NCBI GenBank assembly: GCA_029224185.1
Contig: CM055193.1
Location: forward strand, 22,272,059-22,336,058
Length of the DNA stretch: 64,000 nt
Direction of reading: 5' to 3'
From: Karalla daura
Lineage: Eukaryota; Chordata; Actinopteri; Chaetodontiformes; Leiognathidae
Below are positions 38,801-51,608 of the stretch, piece after piece. The position numbers and the translations under genes are program-made. Every line of letters begins with the position of its first letter. Position 1 is the stretch's first letter. Under the pieces are notes generated by a model that made no database searches, was not told where the DNA came from, and saw only the letters and a program-made list of their open reading frames with translations.

Positions 38801-40413
38801 TCCTCTAAATATAGCGAAACAATTAGCACCGCCGCTCCGCTACAATGGCCCTCTCTGCGTGCGCACTTCCGTGTTTAGGTTGTGCCCGCACACACCATAT
38901 GTGAGTCAGGGGAAGAAGGGGGCCGGGGCTGCTCCGCTTGAAAAATAAGGATACGTGTCGCACGCTGTGCAACATCTAAGCGGCGCCATCTGCGCGGATT
39001 TTCGATCAATTATAAATGAACCAGAGCAGATATTTCCTGCTTTTTAATCAGCCTGTCAAGGCGATTAAAATGCTAACGCGATCATCATGATGACAGCGTG
39101 ATGGAAATCTGGTCCAGGGTGGCAAAAAGAAAAAGAAAAAAGAAAACACCGGGCCCCTTCCAACCTGTCTCAGCGGTGCCGAGTGTCCTGTTTTTGGGAC
39201 TCGGCCCTCCTCACCGAGAACCACAAGCACAATGGAGCACAGTGACAGTGTGTGTGTGTGTGTGTGTGTGTAGCTCACACTGTGCCCAGTGTGTGTGCCC
39301 ACGTGACCAGAGCGGGCTGCTGATCGATTCCCGACAAGTAAGTCTTTTCGGAAGACAGAAACGACACGCGTACGCACGCACGCACGCACGCACAAACACA
39401 CACACACAAGCGTGCACAGCGTCAACATCCCAGGGGGGGGGGCTTTCACAGTGCTTCGCTGTTTTGAAAAATATGCAAATGTCAATAAAATGCATTAAAG
39501 AAACATACTCGCAGTGGCTGACAGCTGCGATTCACTGGGGAAGGGAGGGAGGATGGGGCAGAGTGAGAGAGAGTAGCTTAACAAATGAGGGAGGGGGCCA
39601 GGGCTGGGACACCATTTGCCAGAAATAATGAAAACAGAGCAAAAACACATAAGAGCCCATGCTGCCATTTCCTACACTTAATTGATCTAGGGGAGCACCA
39701 GCTATGCCTGATGCTGAGGAATGGAGATAACTGTGGGCCCGGGCTCCACCCTGAAGCCTGCAGGATGGACTGATCTCTCTCCGTTTAGCGGCCTCTGGTT
39801 CTCTATGGGCACTTTACGAGTAATTTGTTACAATGCTTGGTTAATGCTTCCATTGAGGGCCAGCAAACAGACTCTACTTGAAGAGGTTTCATTTAAGCTG
39901 TGATGCTAAAGCTGGAGATGCTGATCGGGGACTTTGATTTGTTGTTGGGATACAAGATGATGGACAAGCTATGGAGGAAGATTTGAATGAATGTGTTTTA
40001 AATAATCCCTCTGTTGTTCCAGTATGGATTTATACTCAAGTGAAAGAATTTCAACCTAATAAACCTATCGTTCAACTCGAGCTACTGAATGTGAACTGGC
40101 TTTCTTTCTCTGATAGTTGCAGGGGGAAAAAAAAGGCAAAAAGAATAGAAAAACAGCTGCAAAATATTTCATACGTCCTGGCCATCCAGCTTGCAGCAAC
40201 CTGGGCCGACGCAGTGGCCGCTTTCTTTTTTTTCTCCGGGAGGTAAACCTGAGATGTCTGAATATACGAGATTCTGGGAAAACTCCCGTTAGTGCGTTTT
40301 TCATTCGAAGAAATGTCGTGAAACTGAGCTCGGTCTGTTCGTCAGGCAGGTGCGAGCTTTTATGAGACGGTCTCCATGATGGTTTGGAGAGTAGTGAGGT
40401 CAGGCTCGGCATG

Positions 40414-40484
<71 letters not shown>

Positions 40485-41299
40485 CAGGAGGGGGAGTTGG
40501 GGATGCACAGCGGTGAGGCAGGTAGGAATTTTTACAGTTAGACAGGAAACAGAACGCAGACAGTGGGGAACAGAGGAAGACTTCTCCAACCTCACAGATC
40601 ATCTATGCAGGAGGGGAAAACACAAGGAAAGGACATTAATGGCACAGGGAGACACACACGCACACACATGGACAGAGGCAGAGGAAGGAAAAAAAAGACA
40701 GCAGTACGAGACCCCTCCTGTCAGGTCCTTGTGGAGCCGGCGGGAGGACGTCAGGATCCGCCCGACGAGGCCGCCCACCGGGTGAGCCCCGCATCTCACC
40801 TGCAGCCAGACGGCCGGGCAGACGGCCACACGGACAAAGACAGACACACAGACGCACTGACGCACTGAAACAAGAGAGAGCAGCTTTTTTATAGCAGGAA
40901 AAAAGCAACACACGAGACAAAACAGAGAGAGACAGAGGAGAGGGGGGGTAAGAGAGAGCCACCCGAGCGGAGGCCCGGCTCTAGTGGCAGAGGAGGACAC
41001 GGAGGGCGGGTGAATGGATGAAACGTGAAAGTGGCGTGTTTGTGGTGGAGGGATGGACGGCAGGCGAGCCAGTGAGGAGGTGAGGGTTTTTTTAGAGGGA
41101 AGGCACACATGTTGTATTGAGTTCAACCAGTCACCCCCCCTCCCCATCCCCATCCCTAACCCGACACAACCCCCCCTCCCATCCCCTCTCAGAGCATCAC
41201 CCGACCGTTTTCAGACACTTCTCAGTGTCGTTTCAAGCCCACGCGCAGCTAGCCTAGAAGATGGGAGGGAAAAACACATTGAATACGTAGAAATCAGAC

Positions 41300-41373
<74 letters not shown>

Positions 41374-44300
41374 GGGAGACGACGTCACGCCCCCTCCCTC
41401 CCGCACTCACCGCAGGGCCCCGGGTGCCTGACGGGGATGTGGCTGCGGCCCACGCACTCCGCCTGCCTCCTCATGCAGTCGTTGGTGTAGGTGTGTCCGT
41501 CGCGGCCGCACACGGGCTTGTAGGTGCCGTCGCACTCGATGGGCTCGCACGAGCAGCGGGCGCTCAGCTGCTCCACCAGGCACACGGCGTTGAACTGGCA
41601 CTCCTCCTTGCACTGGTCTGCAGGAGCCGGACACACACACACACACACACAGGGTCACCTAAGGATCGTCCGTTCCGCCCGGAGTTGAAGCGCATCCCCG
41701 GCCACCCCGCCGGACACCGCCCCCCTCTCCCCGCCCCTCGTCCTCGCTTCCATTTCCCCGATGGCTCCTCCAGGGTTTGCCTTTAATTCGTCGCCCATCT
41801 GCGCAGACACTGATAAGGGTATTTAGGCCGGTGTGCCGCTGCCAAGTCGGGGAGCGCGCCGCCGCCGCCGCCGAGGACGGGACAGCGAGGAGGAGCCGGC
41901 CAGCGCGACAAAGCAGCGTCTGGAGCAGGCAAAGCGCCGGGCCGACCGTTCCCCCCCGCTGCGTCACGCGGCCGCTCCCACCACGGGGAAGTAAATCGCT
42001 CTTCAGCCAAACTGTAATTACTTGTTAGCGCGGACGGATGTCACCGGGTAGGAAGCTCCTCTTTGTCTCTCTCTCTCTCTCTCTCCCTCTGAGTGAGGGA
42101 GTGAAACTGATGTGACTACAGATCAGACGGTATGTAAGGTAAATTAAACGTGGACGCAATAAGCAGCCCCTCTAAAAATAACCCAGCAGCGGGTTCACAG
42201 TAATTGAAATTAAAAAAAACTGTCGATCAATTGACTTGCGCTAAAACAGCGAAAGAAAAATGAAATTGAAAGGCGACAAGTCATCAGCTCGCAGGTGGGC
42301 AAGTTCACATGATGGAGTCTGAGTGTTGTTAGCTTTTATTATTGGTTTCTGCTCGTTTAGAGGGAGAGCGTTGGGCCATTCTTTCAAAGCGCGCCGGCAG
42401 GAAGGAGGAGTCCTGAATTTGGTGGGAACAGAGGAGGAACGTTCGTCTTTTGGTTCGGCTGAACCCGGGGTGAATCCTCTGAAAGCCGGGACTGTAATTT
42501 ACCAATGTGACACAAATAACAGCTCTCGGCGAGGCGCGGGGCTGGATCATGGAAACGCGAGATTTTATTGAAATGTGGAGCCCTCACTTCGGGATAATGC
42601 CGTTTCTGTTCTCGCTCGGGTGTCAAGTGTTTTTCCTCCAGTTCGCCAAACTTTTATTAACATCTCCACCCTCCATGATACGCCGGCTCACAACAGCGCG
42701 GCTGACTATTAGCAGGTGCTCCTCGGTGCACGCAGCCTGACACAGCTGACTGGTGGGCCGGTTTGCTGCGCTCCCCTTTAACTCTAATAGCAAAGCTCCC
42801 CAATAACTTCAATAAAATCCCGGGAACTCAAGCCCTGGGATTTAACACGAGGGTCAAAACTAGTCTAAACTACTGTATTCATTATATTTTGACTCAATAA
42901 GCAGAATCGGCTGCAGAAATTAAGAAAAAAGAAAGAAATAGTGGTAATGTGAAATGGCAAATTTGCCAGTGAAGTGAGAAAATCCAATTTGCGGCAGGCC
43001 ACTGTTCTGCGGGCGCTCACGAGGCTCCCAAATTTATTTCACTCCTGATCAGTGGATCAAATTTGTACAGCGATTCAATTGCTTCTCCTCTTTTCTTTAA
43101 AAGCCTGTCATGCCACACTTAATTACATTGCAGCTGTATCTGAGTGAGAGGGCCACAAGGATGTGCAATGTCATGGTTACAAGTCGAAATGGCCATTTTC
43201 ATTAGATACCAATTTGTAATTTGCTTAGGGATATGATTTCATGCATCTCTGTTTCCAATTGAATTATTCTTTCATTTGAGAAAGGCGCAGTGGTGGGGGG
43301 GTGTGTGTGTGTGTGTGTGTGTGTGGGGGGGGGGGGTGGCTCATCCACTCCGCTCGCAGACCCTCGCCTGGCGATACGATGCGCAGACACTACTACTACT
43401 ACTTCCACTCACTCACACTCCTCCGGGTGGCCGTCCGCAGAGAGAACAAGGGGATGGGAAGGTGGGCTACGCCGAGCGGAGGAGTCCCGCTGTGACCCTC
43501 TCCCCTCCTCCCTCTCGTGAAGGGGCTCGGGGAACGGCCCGGCCTCTCGTCACTCCGATGCCGTGAAAAAAACCCACCTGGCCGCGGCTCCCGCGCCGGG
43601 AAAATTGGGTGTCCTCTGATGGCTATCGGACGCACTGTGAGAGCTGACAGCCCTTTGTTGACTGAGGCTTACAGCCCTGTCCTAATGGCACCGATAGCAG
43701 GCCGAGAGGCTCTTATCGTGCTGAAGGAGGCGACTGCTGGCGTGGGTCCGGCACGGACGCCGACCTCGGTCGTTTAGTATCTGGGCGCCACTCCGGGACG
43801 CGCTCGCACGGCAGAGTCTAATGCTCGACCCGCCCGCACCCGCTCCTGTTTGCGCAGGTACAACGTGACACCGTCCTTTCATGCTCGCTTTGCGCCTCGT
43901 CTGCCTTTTGTATTTATCTATCTATCTATTTATTTATTTATTTTGCACGCAAGCCAGCTCGTCTGACATTTTAAAAGCCATCCCCGCGTTTGGCAGTGCT
44001 TTGCCTTAATTAAATCACGGGTCTATTGTTGTTCAGTCAGCCCCTGTGATGGATTTGGACACCAACTTTTCAATAATTTACTGCATGGCTGGAGTGCCAA
44101 GCTGCTTCGAGGGAAGCGGGACGACTTTGCTTTGAAGGTTCATGTGGTAGGCTCTCCTGAGTACGGCACGTTCGTTGTTTCTACGACGGGATGCTTTTTG
44201 CAAGTACTCACGGCGACTGAGAAGTCTCGTCTGTTTTTTTGTGTTCTTTTTTTTAACAGAAGATGCTCATTACTGTGTCATTTGCGGAGGTGCGACAGTG

Positions 44301-46995
44301 CCAGCATCCTGCAGGTGGAACAGTTGCCACGGCAGAGAGGAGCCGCTGCTACGATAACAGAGGGGACCGAGGGTCCGGTGGAACAGGAGGACATCGGCGA
44401 GGGGATGACTGATGGTGGGGAGCGACACATGGTCCTTACCCAGCCTCCTGCAGCGCCCTGCGTGGATCTTCCGGAGCTTGACGCCTTTCTGCAGGCCCGT
44501 TGACGTCATGGCGCACTCGCTGGGGTAGGTCTGTCCGTCGCTGGCACACAGGGGCTCGTTGCCCGAGGGGCAGGCCTCCGGCAGGCTGAAGAGCTGGGGC
44601 TGGCGGGTCAGAGCCTCCACCCGGCACATGGTGCTCAGGCTGTTTTCACTGTCTTTGCAGGGGTCTGTGGAGACACGGGCGGCCGTGAGCACATGAGCAT
44701 GCAGCCCCACTGTGTTTGTATCAATTAGGCCGCGTGGACCCGAACAAAAGAAGGCTTCAATCGGCAGCATCTCCGTCAATCATTCGGTGCTTCGTGGGCA
44801 GCAACATCTTGGCGGAGGAACAAACATCAAAACATAACAGGACAGCGTGTGCGCTGGCTTCAGCTTCATCAGAACAGCCATTCGCGTTCGCTCCTGACAG
44901 GGATTTACTCAGCCTGCTTTTAATTTGCGGCAAACACCAACATTCATTTACGTTCATTTTCGTTTCCCAATCGTCTTCACATAAACTGCAGAAGTTCATG
45001 CAAATGTGAACTCCTGTGTGGAAGACAATGTTCCTGTATCAAGAAATCATTTCCGCTCGAGCTTCTGAAATAAGATGAGAGAGAGAGAAAAGAAGGAAAG
45101 CCGAGAGGAGACGTGATCCCCACACCATCGCTGGCCCGCAGATATTATCAGTGACCCGGCAGCTGAGAGTGGATCAGAGGGAGGCCTCGGATGTGAGGGC
45201 ACGCGGAAAGATGAAGGGGCGGTGGGTTTGATTTGCGCCCCGGCACCTCCCTGCCTCCTGGGGAGCGCGGGTCTAGCGTGCTTGGCCGTATCAGCGCAGG
45301 ATCATAATGGAATGGGCTGGCGGACGCGTGGGATGGGGGTGTTACTCCTTGAAACAAGGGCCCGGGCTTCATCCTCCTTGCCACGGTCCTCAGAATGTGG
45401 CAAGACAAAGGATTTATGTAGCGGCAGCGTGACATATGAAATCACTGGCAGGCCGACGGCGAGTCATTGAAAACACGGCAGGGATGAAACAAACCCTCTG
45501 TTCGGGATGGGACACGGACAGGAAGGGGAGGGGGAGAATAAGGGGAGGTGGGCTCCCCCAGACCCCTGGCAGGCACACAAAGAGCCACAATGTGTGGACA
45601 TGAAAAGGTACAGAGCGCCTTGGCCGCAGCGGGCCGCAGGAGGCGGAGTGACCGGCCCCCGGCCTCAGCCTGCGTCCTATCAGCACCGGGCAAAGGCTCC
45701 GGAGGACGTGCAACCGAAGCGCACAGACGGGGCTTCATCCCAACGCATGCACCGAGGGCGCACAGCGGCCCGCCTCAGCCGCCAGCCGCACCATTATCGG
45801 AGGGAGAGACCATTACCTCCCATTAAGTGAGAAGAACGGCGTCCAGGTCCCAGGCTCTCCTCTAGCAGAGCGAGGGAGGTAATTACAAAAAGAATGGCCT
45901 GTTTGCTGCAAAAAGCAGTAGTGTGAATAAATCAGCGGCCTTTCTTTGGCTGTGGCTAGCAGTGTGTGATAGCCAAGGATTTTTTTTTTTTCTTACAAAT
46001 GGCTGCGGGGAGATTTAGAGGAGTATCATGGCTCGGCTGGTCCCCTGGGCCGCAGCCCTCCCCGGGGAGGGGGGACGGAGCGGCTCGGGCCACTCTGGCC
46101 CAGGCAGGCCGGATTTATTCAGCCAACCTTCTGCCGGCAGACCTGCACATCCATCTCCCCTCACCCACCAGCCCTCCTCTCCTCTGCCTCCTCACGGCTC
46201 CCGCTGCTCAGAGGCAGGGCTGCTGTCTGCCGCTCCATCTGGCCCGCCACCGTAAAACAAAACACGCGACTCAAACTCGAGAGCCTTGGGAGTAAACAAC
46301 CATCGGCCGACGATAACGACGGGGGGGGGGGGGGGGGTGAGTGAAGGAAGGGACAGCCGAGTCCCGACCAAATGGACAGCTCTGAAGACCTACTTAGAGA
46401 GAACAACACTTCACCACCGCAGGAGTACCCCTGTGAAGAGCGGCGACCTGGATGAGGAATTAGCAGAGGTGTGCCGCGAGTAAGTGGCACGCCGGCAAGT
46501 GTGCGTGTGGGGGGAGACACGACAGAAGCTGGAGCGTGCAGGGGGAGAGAGACAGAAGAGGAGATTAGCTGAGAACAGGGAGGAAAAAGCAGAGCCCGCT
46601 CGCTTTGAGGGAACTGTCGGTGCCAGTTGGAGCGTCCAACGTGTGTCTCTCCATTTTCGAGACGCTAGTTTGGGCTGCGAGAGTTGGCGTTACCAGGACA
46701 GCACATACAAGACGGGATGTGTTACAAACGACCCCGAGGTGGGGGGGGGGGGTGGGGGGGTGCTCACCGCAGGGGCCCGGGTACTGCACGCGGACGTTCT
46801 TCTGGTTCTTGCAGGCGTACTGGTGGAGCTCGCACTCGTTGCGGTAGTCCTTGCCATCGCTGCCGCACACCGTCTGCTCCGGCTTGCCCTCGCAGCCCAG
46901 CGGGCACATGCACTTGGCCGACAGGCCGTCCGAGGACTGCACGCAGGTGCTGCCGTAGCTGCAGGTCACGTCGCTGCACGGGTCCTTGAGAGCTG

Positions 46996-47030
<35 letters not shown>

Positions 47031-50000
47031 AGCGAGGGAACAGGGATCAGTCGGGAGGCGGAGCCCGCAGAGGTCACACGGGGTCATCACACACCGGGGG
47101 CGAGGCTGGGCGGAGGCCCGCAGGAGGGCTACACCCCCTCCCCGAGCTTTGCATTCACAACACAGTCCATCATTGCTATGCTCCGGCATGCTTCCATCGC
47201 CACGGATGAGAAGCGACCCTCTGAATATTTACCTTTCTGCAAATGAGAAGCGAGGAGGGGTGAGAGGTGTCCCCCCACCCCACCCCACCCTCCCTCCCTC
47301 CCTCCCTCCCTCCCGCCGCAGGACTTTGTTTCCAGCCTAATTAAAACGCCGCGGCCACTTGTCGCCGCGCCGCCCCGTTTCCAGCTACTGCAGCTTTTAA
47401 TTTCGCCGGCGTCCGCCACTGACGGGGAAGCTTTTCTCGGGTTTCATATGCTTGACAAAAGGCGGCCATCAGATTACAAATGCTGTCATCTTACTGCTCG
47501 ATACATATTTATGACTGTCACGGGCAAACACGCTCTCCCCGGAGAGAGGAGTCGAGCAGCGGCAGCCCTCTCATTTCCTAAGCCGCCACTTTAAGAATAA
47601 ATATTTACCCATGTCTGGTATTATCCCCTCTTTTGTTACGACCAACATGAATGATTAATTTGAGGGAAGTTGGAGGGGGGGGACGGGCACATATTGAATT
47701 TCAAATTTTTTCGCGGCATTTCCAATTTTACCCCTTTAAAGCGCAGAGGATGAAGGCGGGCGTTTCAGGTTTGTCTCTCTCTGCGGATGGAAGAGCGCTG
47801 CCGTTTTAATAAGAGCCTGGAATGCGCGCAGAGATATATTATGGATGTGTAAGGAAACGGGAGCGCTAGGAGGAGTGCACTTGATCAAAGGGATTTCGCT
47901 TTCCCCTTCCCGTTTCACGACACCCTCCTCCCCCCTTTTCTCTCACCACACTCTCCTGTCAAGCTCCTCTGAGGTCTGGTGCGTCAGACTAACAAACCAC
48001 CCCGCCCAGGTCCTCTGTTTTATATCTGTTCGCTATTGCACCACACTCTTACCTAATTCATGACAGAGACATTATAAAAGTGTCAGTGTTAAGATGTGGG
48101 GTTTAAGGGACCCACATGCCGCACAACTCAAGGCAGAGCGGGTTTGAACACAACAACGCGCTTTATGATAGTACACCAAGAGGCGCTCTAAATTCAGAGA
48201 GGTGACAGAACAAAAACAGGACAAAAACCAGGGAGGGAGGGAGAGGCGACACGGGAACAGGAACGTGGAACACGGAAACCGAGACTGAGAGCAAACTGAC
48301 TGAGAACGAACCAAACGGCGGCGCTTCAATACATCGAACCAAAGACATGGGGAGGGAATGAGGAGAGAGTGAAGTGAGCCTGACTGGTGGGGAGACACCA
48401 GTAAGTCCCTGTCAGCTGTTGTTATTGGCTGAACAGCAGCCAGTCTGGCCTGAATGATGATCGGGACACTTGGCCCCTCACCCATGTCATTGCTGAGTAC
48501 GATGGAGCGGGTGACAGGTCAGGCTCAGTCCAGAGGCTGCGGCTGTAAACACCTTCTAGACCCACTCACGGTACGTAGCGAGCAGTCCCAGTGACCTTCA
48601 AAGCGGCGCTCCTCTGATGCGCCTGCTGTCTGGAACGGAGAGGAGGACGCACTGCTATGTGGCCTGACAAGAGGAGCACCTTGTCGGGGGCGCTTGCGGT
48701 TTCCGGGAGCGGTTTCCAGGAAGGAGAGGAGGATGAGAGAGAGCCAGTGATTGGCCTCCCCTGCGGAGGTGTCCCCTGTTTGCTATGTGACAGTAAGCAG
48801 CACCCTCGCACTTCAGGATCTCATTAAATAACGGCCCAGGCTTCCTCTCGCTCTCTCTCTCTCTCTCTCTCTCGCAGTCTCTACTTGAACTTTCCATTCC
48901 TGCGAGCAAAGCCGCTGTTGACAGCGCGGCTATAGGTAGAGCAGAGAGGGAAGGTGCGAGCTCTCGATTTGAATGCTAACACGGGGCCCATTTGGATATG
49001 AAGCACGGCCTGGATAGGGCGTTAGTGCAGATAAGCCTCCCTTCTCAGACTCAGACAAATGGGCAAATTGCCTGGGTGAATGTGATCGGTGTAACAAGCC
49101 CGCAGAAAATAAAAAAGAGAAGAAAAGTGGGGGGAGGAAAGAAAATCTAACTGCAGCGAGTTCTCGCTCCTAGTTTTTTCTCATTATGATAATGAGCAAA
49201 GTGGCCGGAAAAAAAAGAGAGAGGGGGGGGGGGTGAAAAAAAATGGGCAGATGTGGCGTCACTAAATTACAACGGTCCTCGCCACCAATTATAGCTCAGC
49301 TGGGTTTACATAGCAAGGATAATGAGAAAATAAAGGAGGACGAGGTAGATGGTGAGATACAGACTTAGATAGTGACAGAGACGCTCGTCCCAGCACCAAA
49401 CAAAGATGATGATGATGGTGGTGGTGGTGGTGATGACTGGCTGGTGAGGAGCGCCTGTAGACATCCAGATACGTACTCGGGTGGGGCTTGTGTTTGTCTG
49501 AAAAGCATTCAGCTCGTTAATGCACCGGGCAGCAGCAAAGGAGAAGGGTCTCGGGGAGAGTTGCCTCAATGCTCTGCTGGGGAGAAGAGCGGCCGGCTAA
49601 ATTCACTTGATGTGAACGCCGTCCCAAACAAATGGGCGTGAGAGGCTGAAACGTTTTACACCGAAGCTGTTGAGAACAGTCATTTTCTCTGTCTCTGCAT
49701 CTCTCAATTCACCTCAGCCTGTTTATTCCTGCGCGCGTGAAAGCAGTGTTTCAACACTTTCAGCGCAATGAAATGAGATTTAATTACACATTAGAATATA
49801 TTTACAATAGCATTTGTGCCCGCAGCTGTAGCTACAGTCTGCCGCGGAGCTGCTGGGGAATCGGCGATGGCTCTGTGCTTTAATGAGGCGCGCTCGCTTT
49901 TAGCCGAGTGCCACTCTGACACCAGACTCACGAAAACTGGGAATTACTGGAACCTTTGAGTCGGCGCTGAGGAGCCAGCAATGTCGGGGGGGAGGAGGGG

Positions 50001-50314
50001 GGAGGGGGCTCCTCACACCTAGGAAAGTGGGGCAGAGGGGTTTTTGGTTTTCGGGAGGACAGGGAAGGATTATAGTGATCCTCTCCCCCTCTCATCTGCG
50101 CCTATGGCAGCACGCAGACAGCCAGACAGGTGGGGGAGGCGGGGGAGGCCCACCCGCCCCCCCCCACCCCCCCCCCACCCCCCGTCCCCCGTCCGCTCTT
50201 TTGAGCTGTACTTTATTAATGCTTCATTAGGGACGGGGAGCTGTCAGCACCACGCTGGTTTTACCTGACGCCCCACTGCCACGGCGCCAGCAGCAGCCCA
50301 GATGTGTGTGAGCA

Positions 50315-50349
<35 letters not shown>

Positions 50350-50451
50350 CAAATACGGCAGCACACATTCACAGGCAGCTCTGATAAGTCTGCCGGTGAG
50401 TTTGTGATATGTGTGTATCTGTGCATACATGCGTGCGTGCGTGCGTGCGTG

Positions 50452-50484
<33 letters not shown>

Positions 50485-51570
50485 CGCCTCCTGTTGTGCC
50501 AGTAGTGATAAGGGAGGAGGCAGGGGGTTGGAGAGCTAATCAAATGCAATGATGCGATGTGGGGGGGACTTGGCGGTGTGTGTTCTAATCAAGCCCCTAC
50601 CCTCTTCCCATCACCAGCAGGAGAGGAAGAGGATGAAGAAGAAGAAGAAGGAGAAGATGAAGAAAGGAGAGAAAGATGGTAGAGAATGTGACAGAAATAA
50701 GAAATGCAGGCATGGGACTGAGTAAAAATGTTGAGAAAAAAGGACCATTCTCCTTTGCAGAAACACCATTCTGAGAGTAAAGTCCTCTCTACAGAGCAGC
50801 ATGTGACACACTCCCTCCCCTCAGCTCCAATCAATCAGCATTGTCTAGCTCATTTTAATAATTCACTAACAAAAAGTACAAAAAAAGACACTGAAGTATT
50901 CTTTAAAGAAACATGATCCATCATATCCATTCATCACCTTACCATTGTCATTATACCTCACCAGTGTCACAGGAGTCTACTGAGCAAACCCAGAACACAC
51001 TACCATGTGCCACTACCACTACCCAGCAAATCCCACTTTGCTATTTCTGACACGAATTTCATGCTGGGGGTATAGATCCACTTAACTGCGTTAGATATTG
51101 TGATGTTACATAAGGATAAGTGAGTGACAGCTCTCTGAGCAAGGACATGATGCGTTTAAAATCATAAAAAGACAGAGTGATTTGACTGACAAGTGGAAGC
51201 GGGCCTGTGAAATGGCAATGGACGGAGGGAGCTCTCGACAAATAAAATCCCAAAATAAACATGAGGGCGCTTCATATAAAGTAAGGGACAAGTAAGAGAG
51301 AGAGAGAGAGCTCTTGGGAGTTGAGCAGTGGACAGAGGGTGCGGAGGGAAATGTGTAGAGGAGAGATAAGGCGACGGGTCACGACGGGTGCAAGAGAAAG
51401 GCAGTATGGAGCGGTCATGAAATAAACAAGATCAGCTCGCAAGATCAGTGGAGACCAAGATCCAAGGAGTAAATATGGATGAGAAGATGCAGCCAGACAT
51501 TCAAACCAAGGCATGGGGAGCAGGAGGATGCAGGGAAGGCCAAGGGATTAACAGTCCTACTCACCTCTCC

Positions 51571-51608
<38 letters not shown>

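Larger units (their letters stand above)
33502..41410 (-). other. agrn: agrn intron between FS4 and FS5 (7.9 kb)
   Basis: It holds TG repeats (35370-35411, 39248-39272), a GCAC repeat near 39371-39392, an A19 run near 35670-35688 and two very long GA repeats (40416-40483, 41300-41371). A 91-codon open frame at 39971-40246 has no recognisable domain or start context. No gene was called. Confidence 0.8.
41618..44439 (-). other. agrn: agrn intron between FS3 and FS4 (2.8 kb)
   Basis: It holds a CA repeat at the FS4 acceptor (41631-41650), a CT repeat near 42067-42083, a TG/G repeat at 43294-43336 and a TCTA/TTTA repeat near 43916-43941. The stretch 42780-43290 is AT-rich, repeat-free and resembles a conserved non-coding element. 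No gene was seen. Confidence 0.8.
44665..46767 (-). other. agrn: agrn intron between FS2 and FS3 (2.1 kb)
   Basis: It holds G runs at 46321-46337 and 46740-46760, the second directly beyond the FS2 donor, and a T12 run near 45980. Otherwise unique sequence with no gene. Confidence 0.8.

Noticed and set aside
39971..40246. 91-codon open frame starting MEEDLNEC
   Set aside because: Looks less repetitive than others but has no recognisable domain, no splice partner and no promoter signal. Chance frame in AT-richer intron.
46484..47209. 241-codon open frame on the plus strand
   Set aside because: Antisense shadow of the FS2 exon extended by G runs (poly-Gly). No family resemblance.
47286..47313. 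Regular short repeats considered as a CRISPR array
   Set aside because: Units are 2-4 bases with no spacers, in a vertebrate gene; these are microsatellites.
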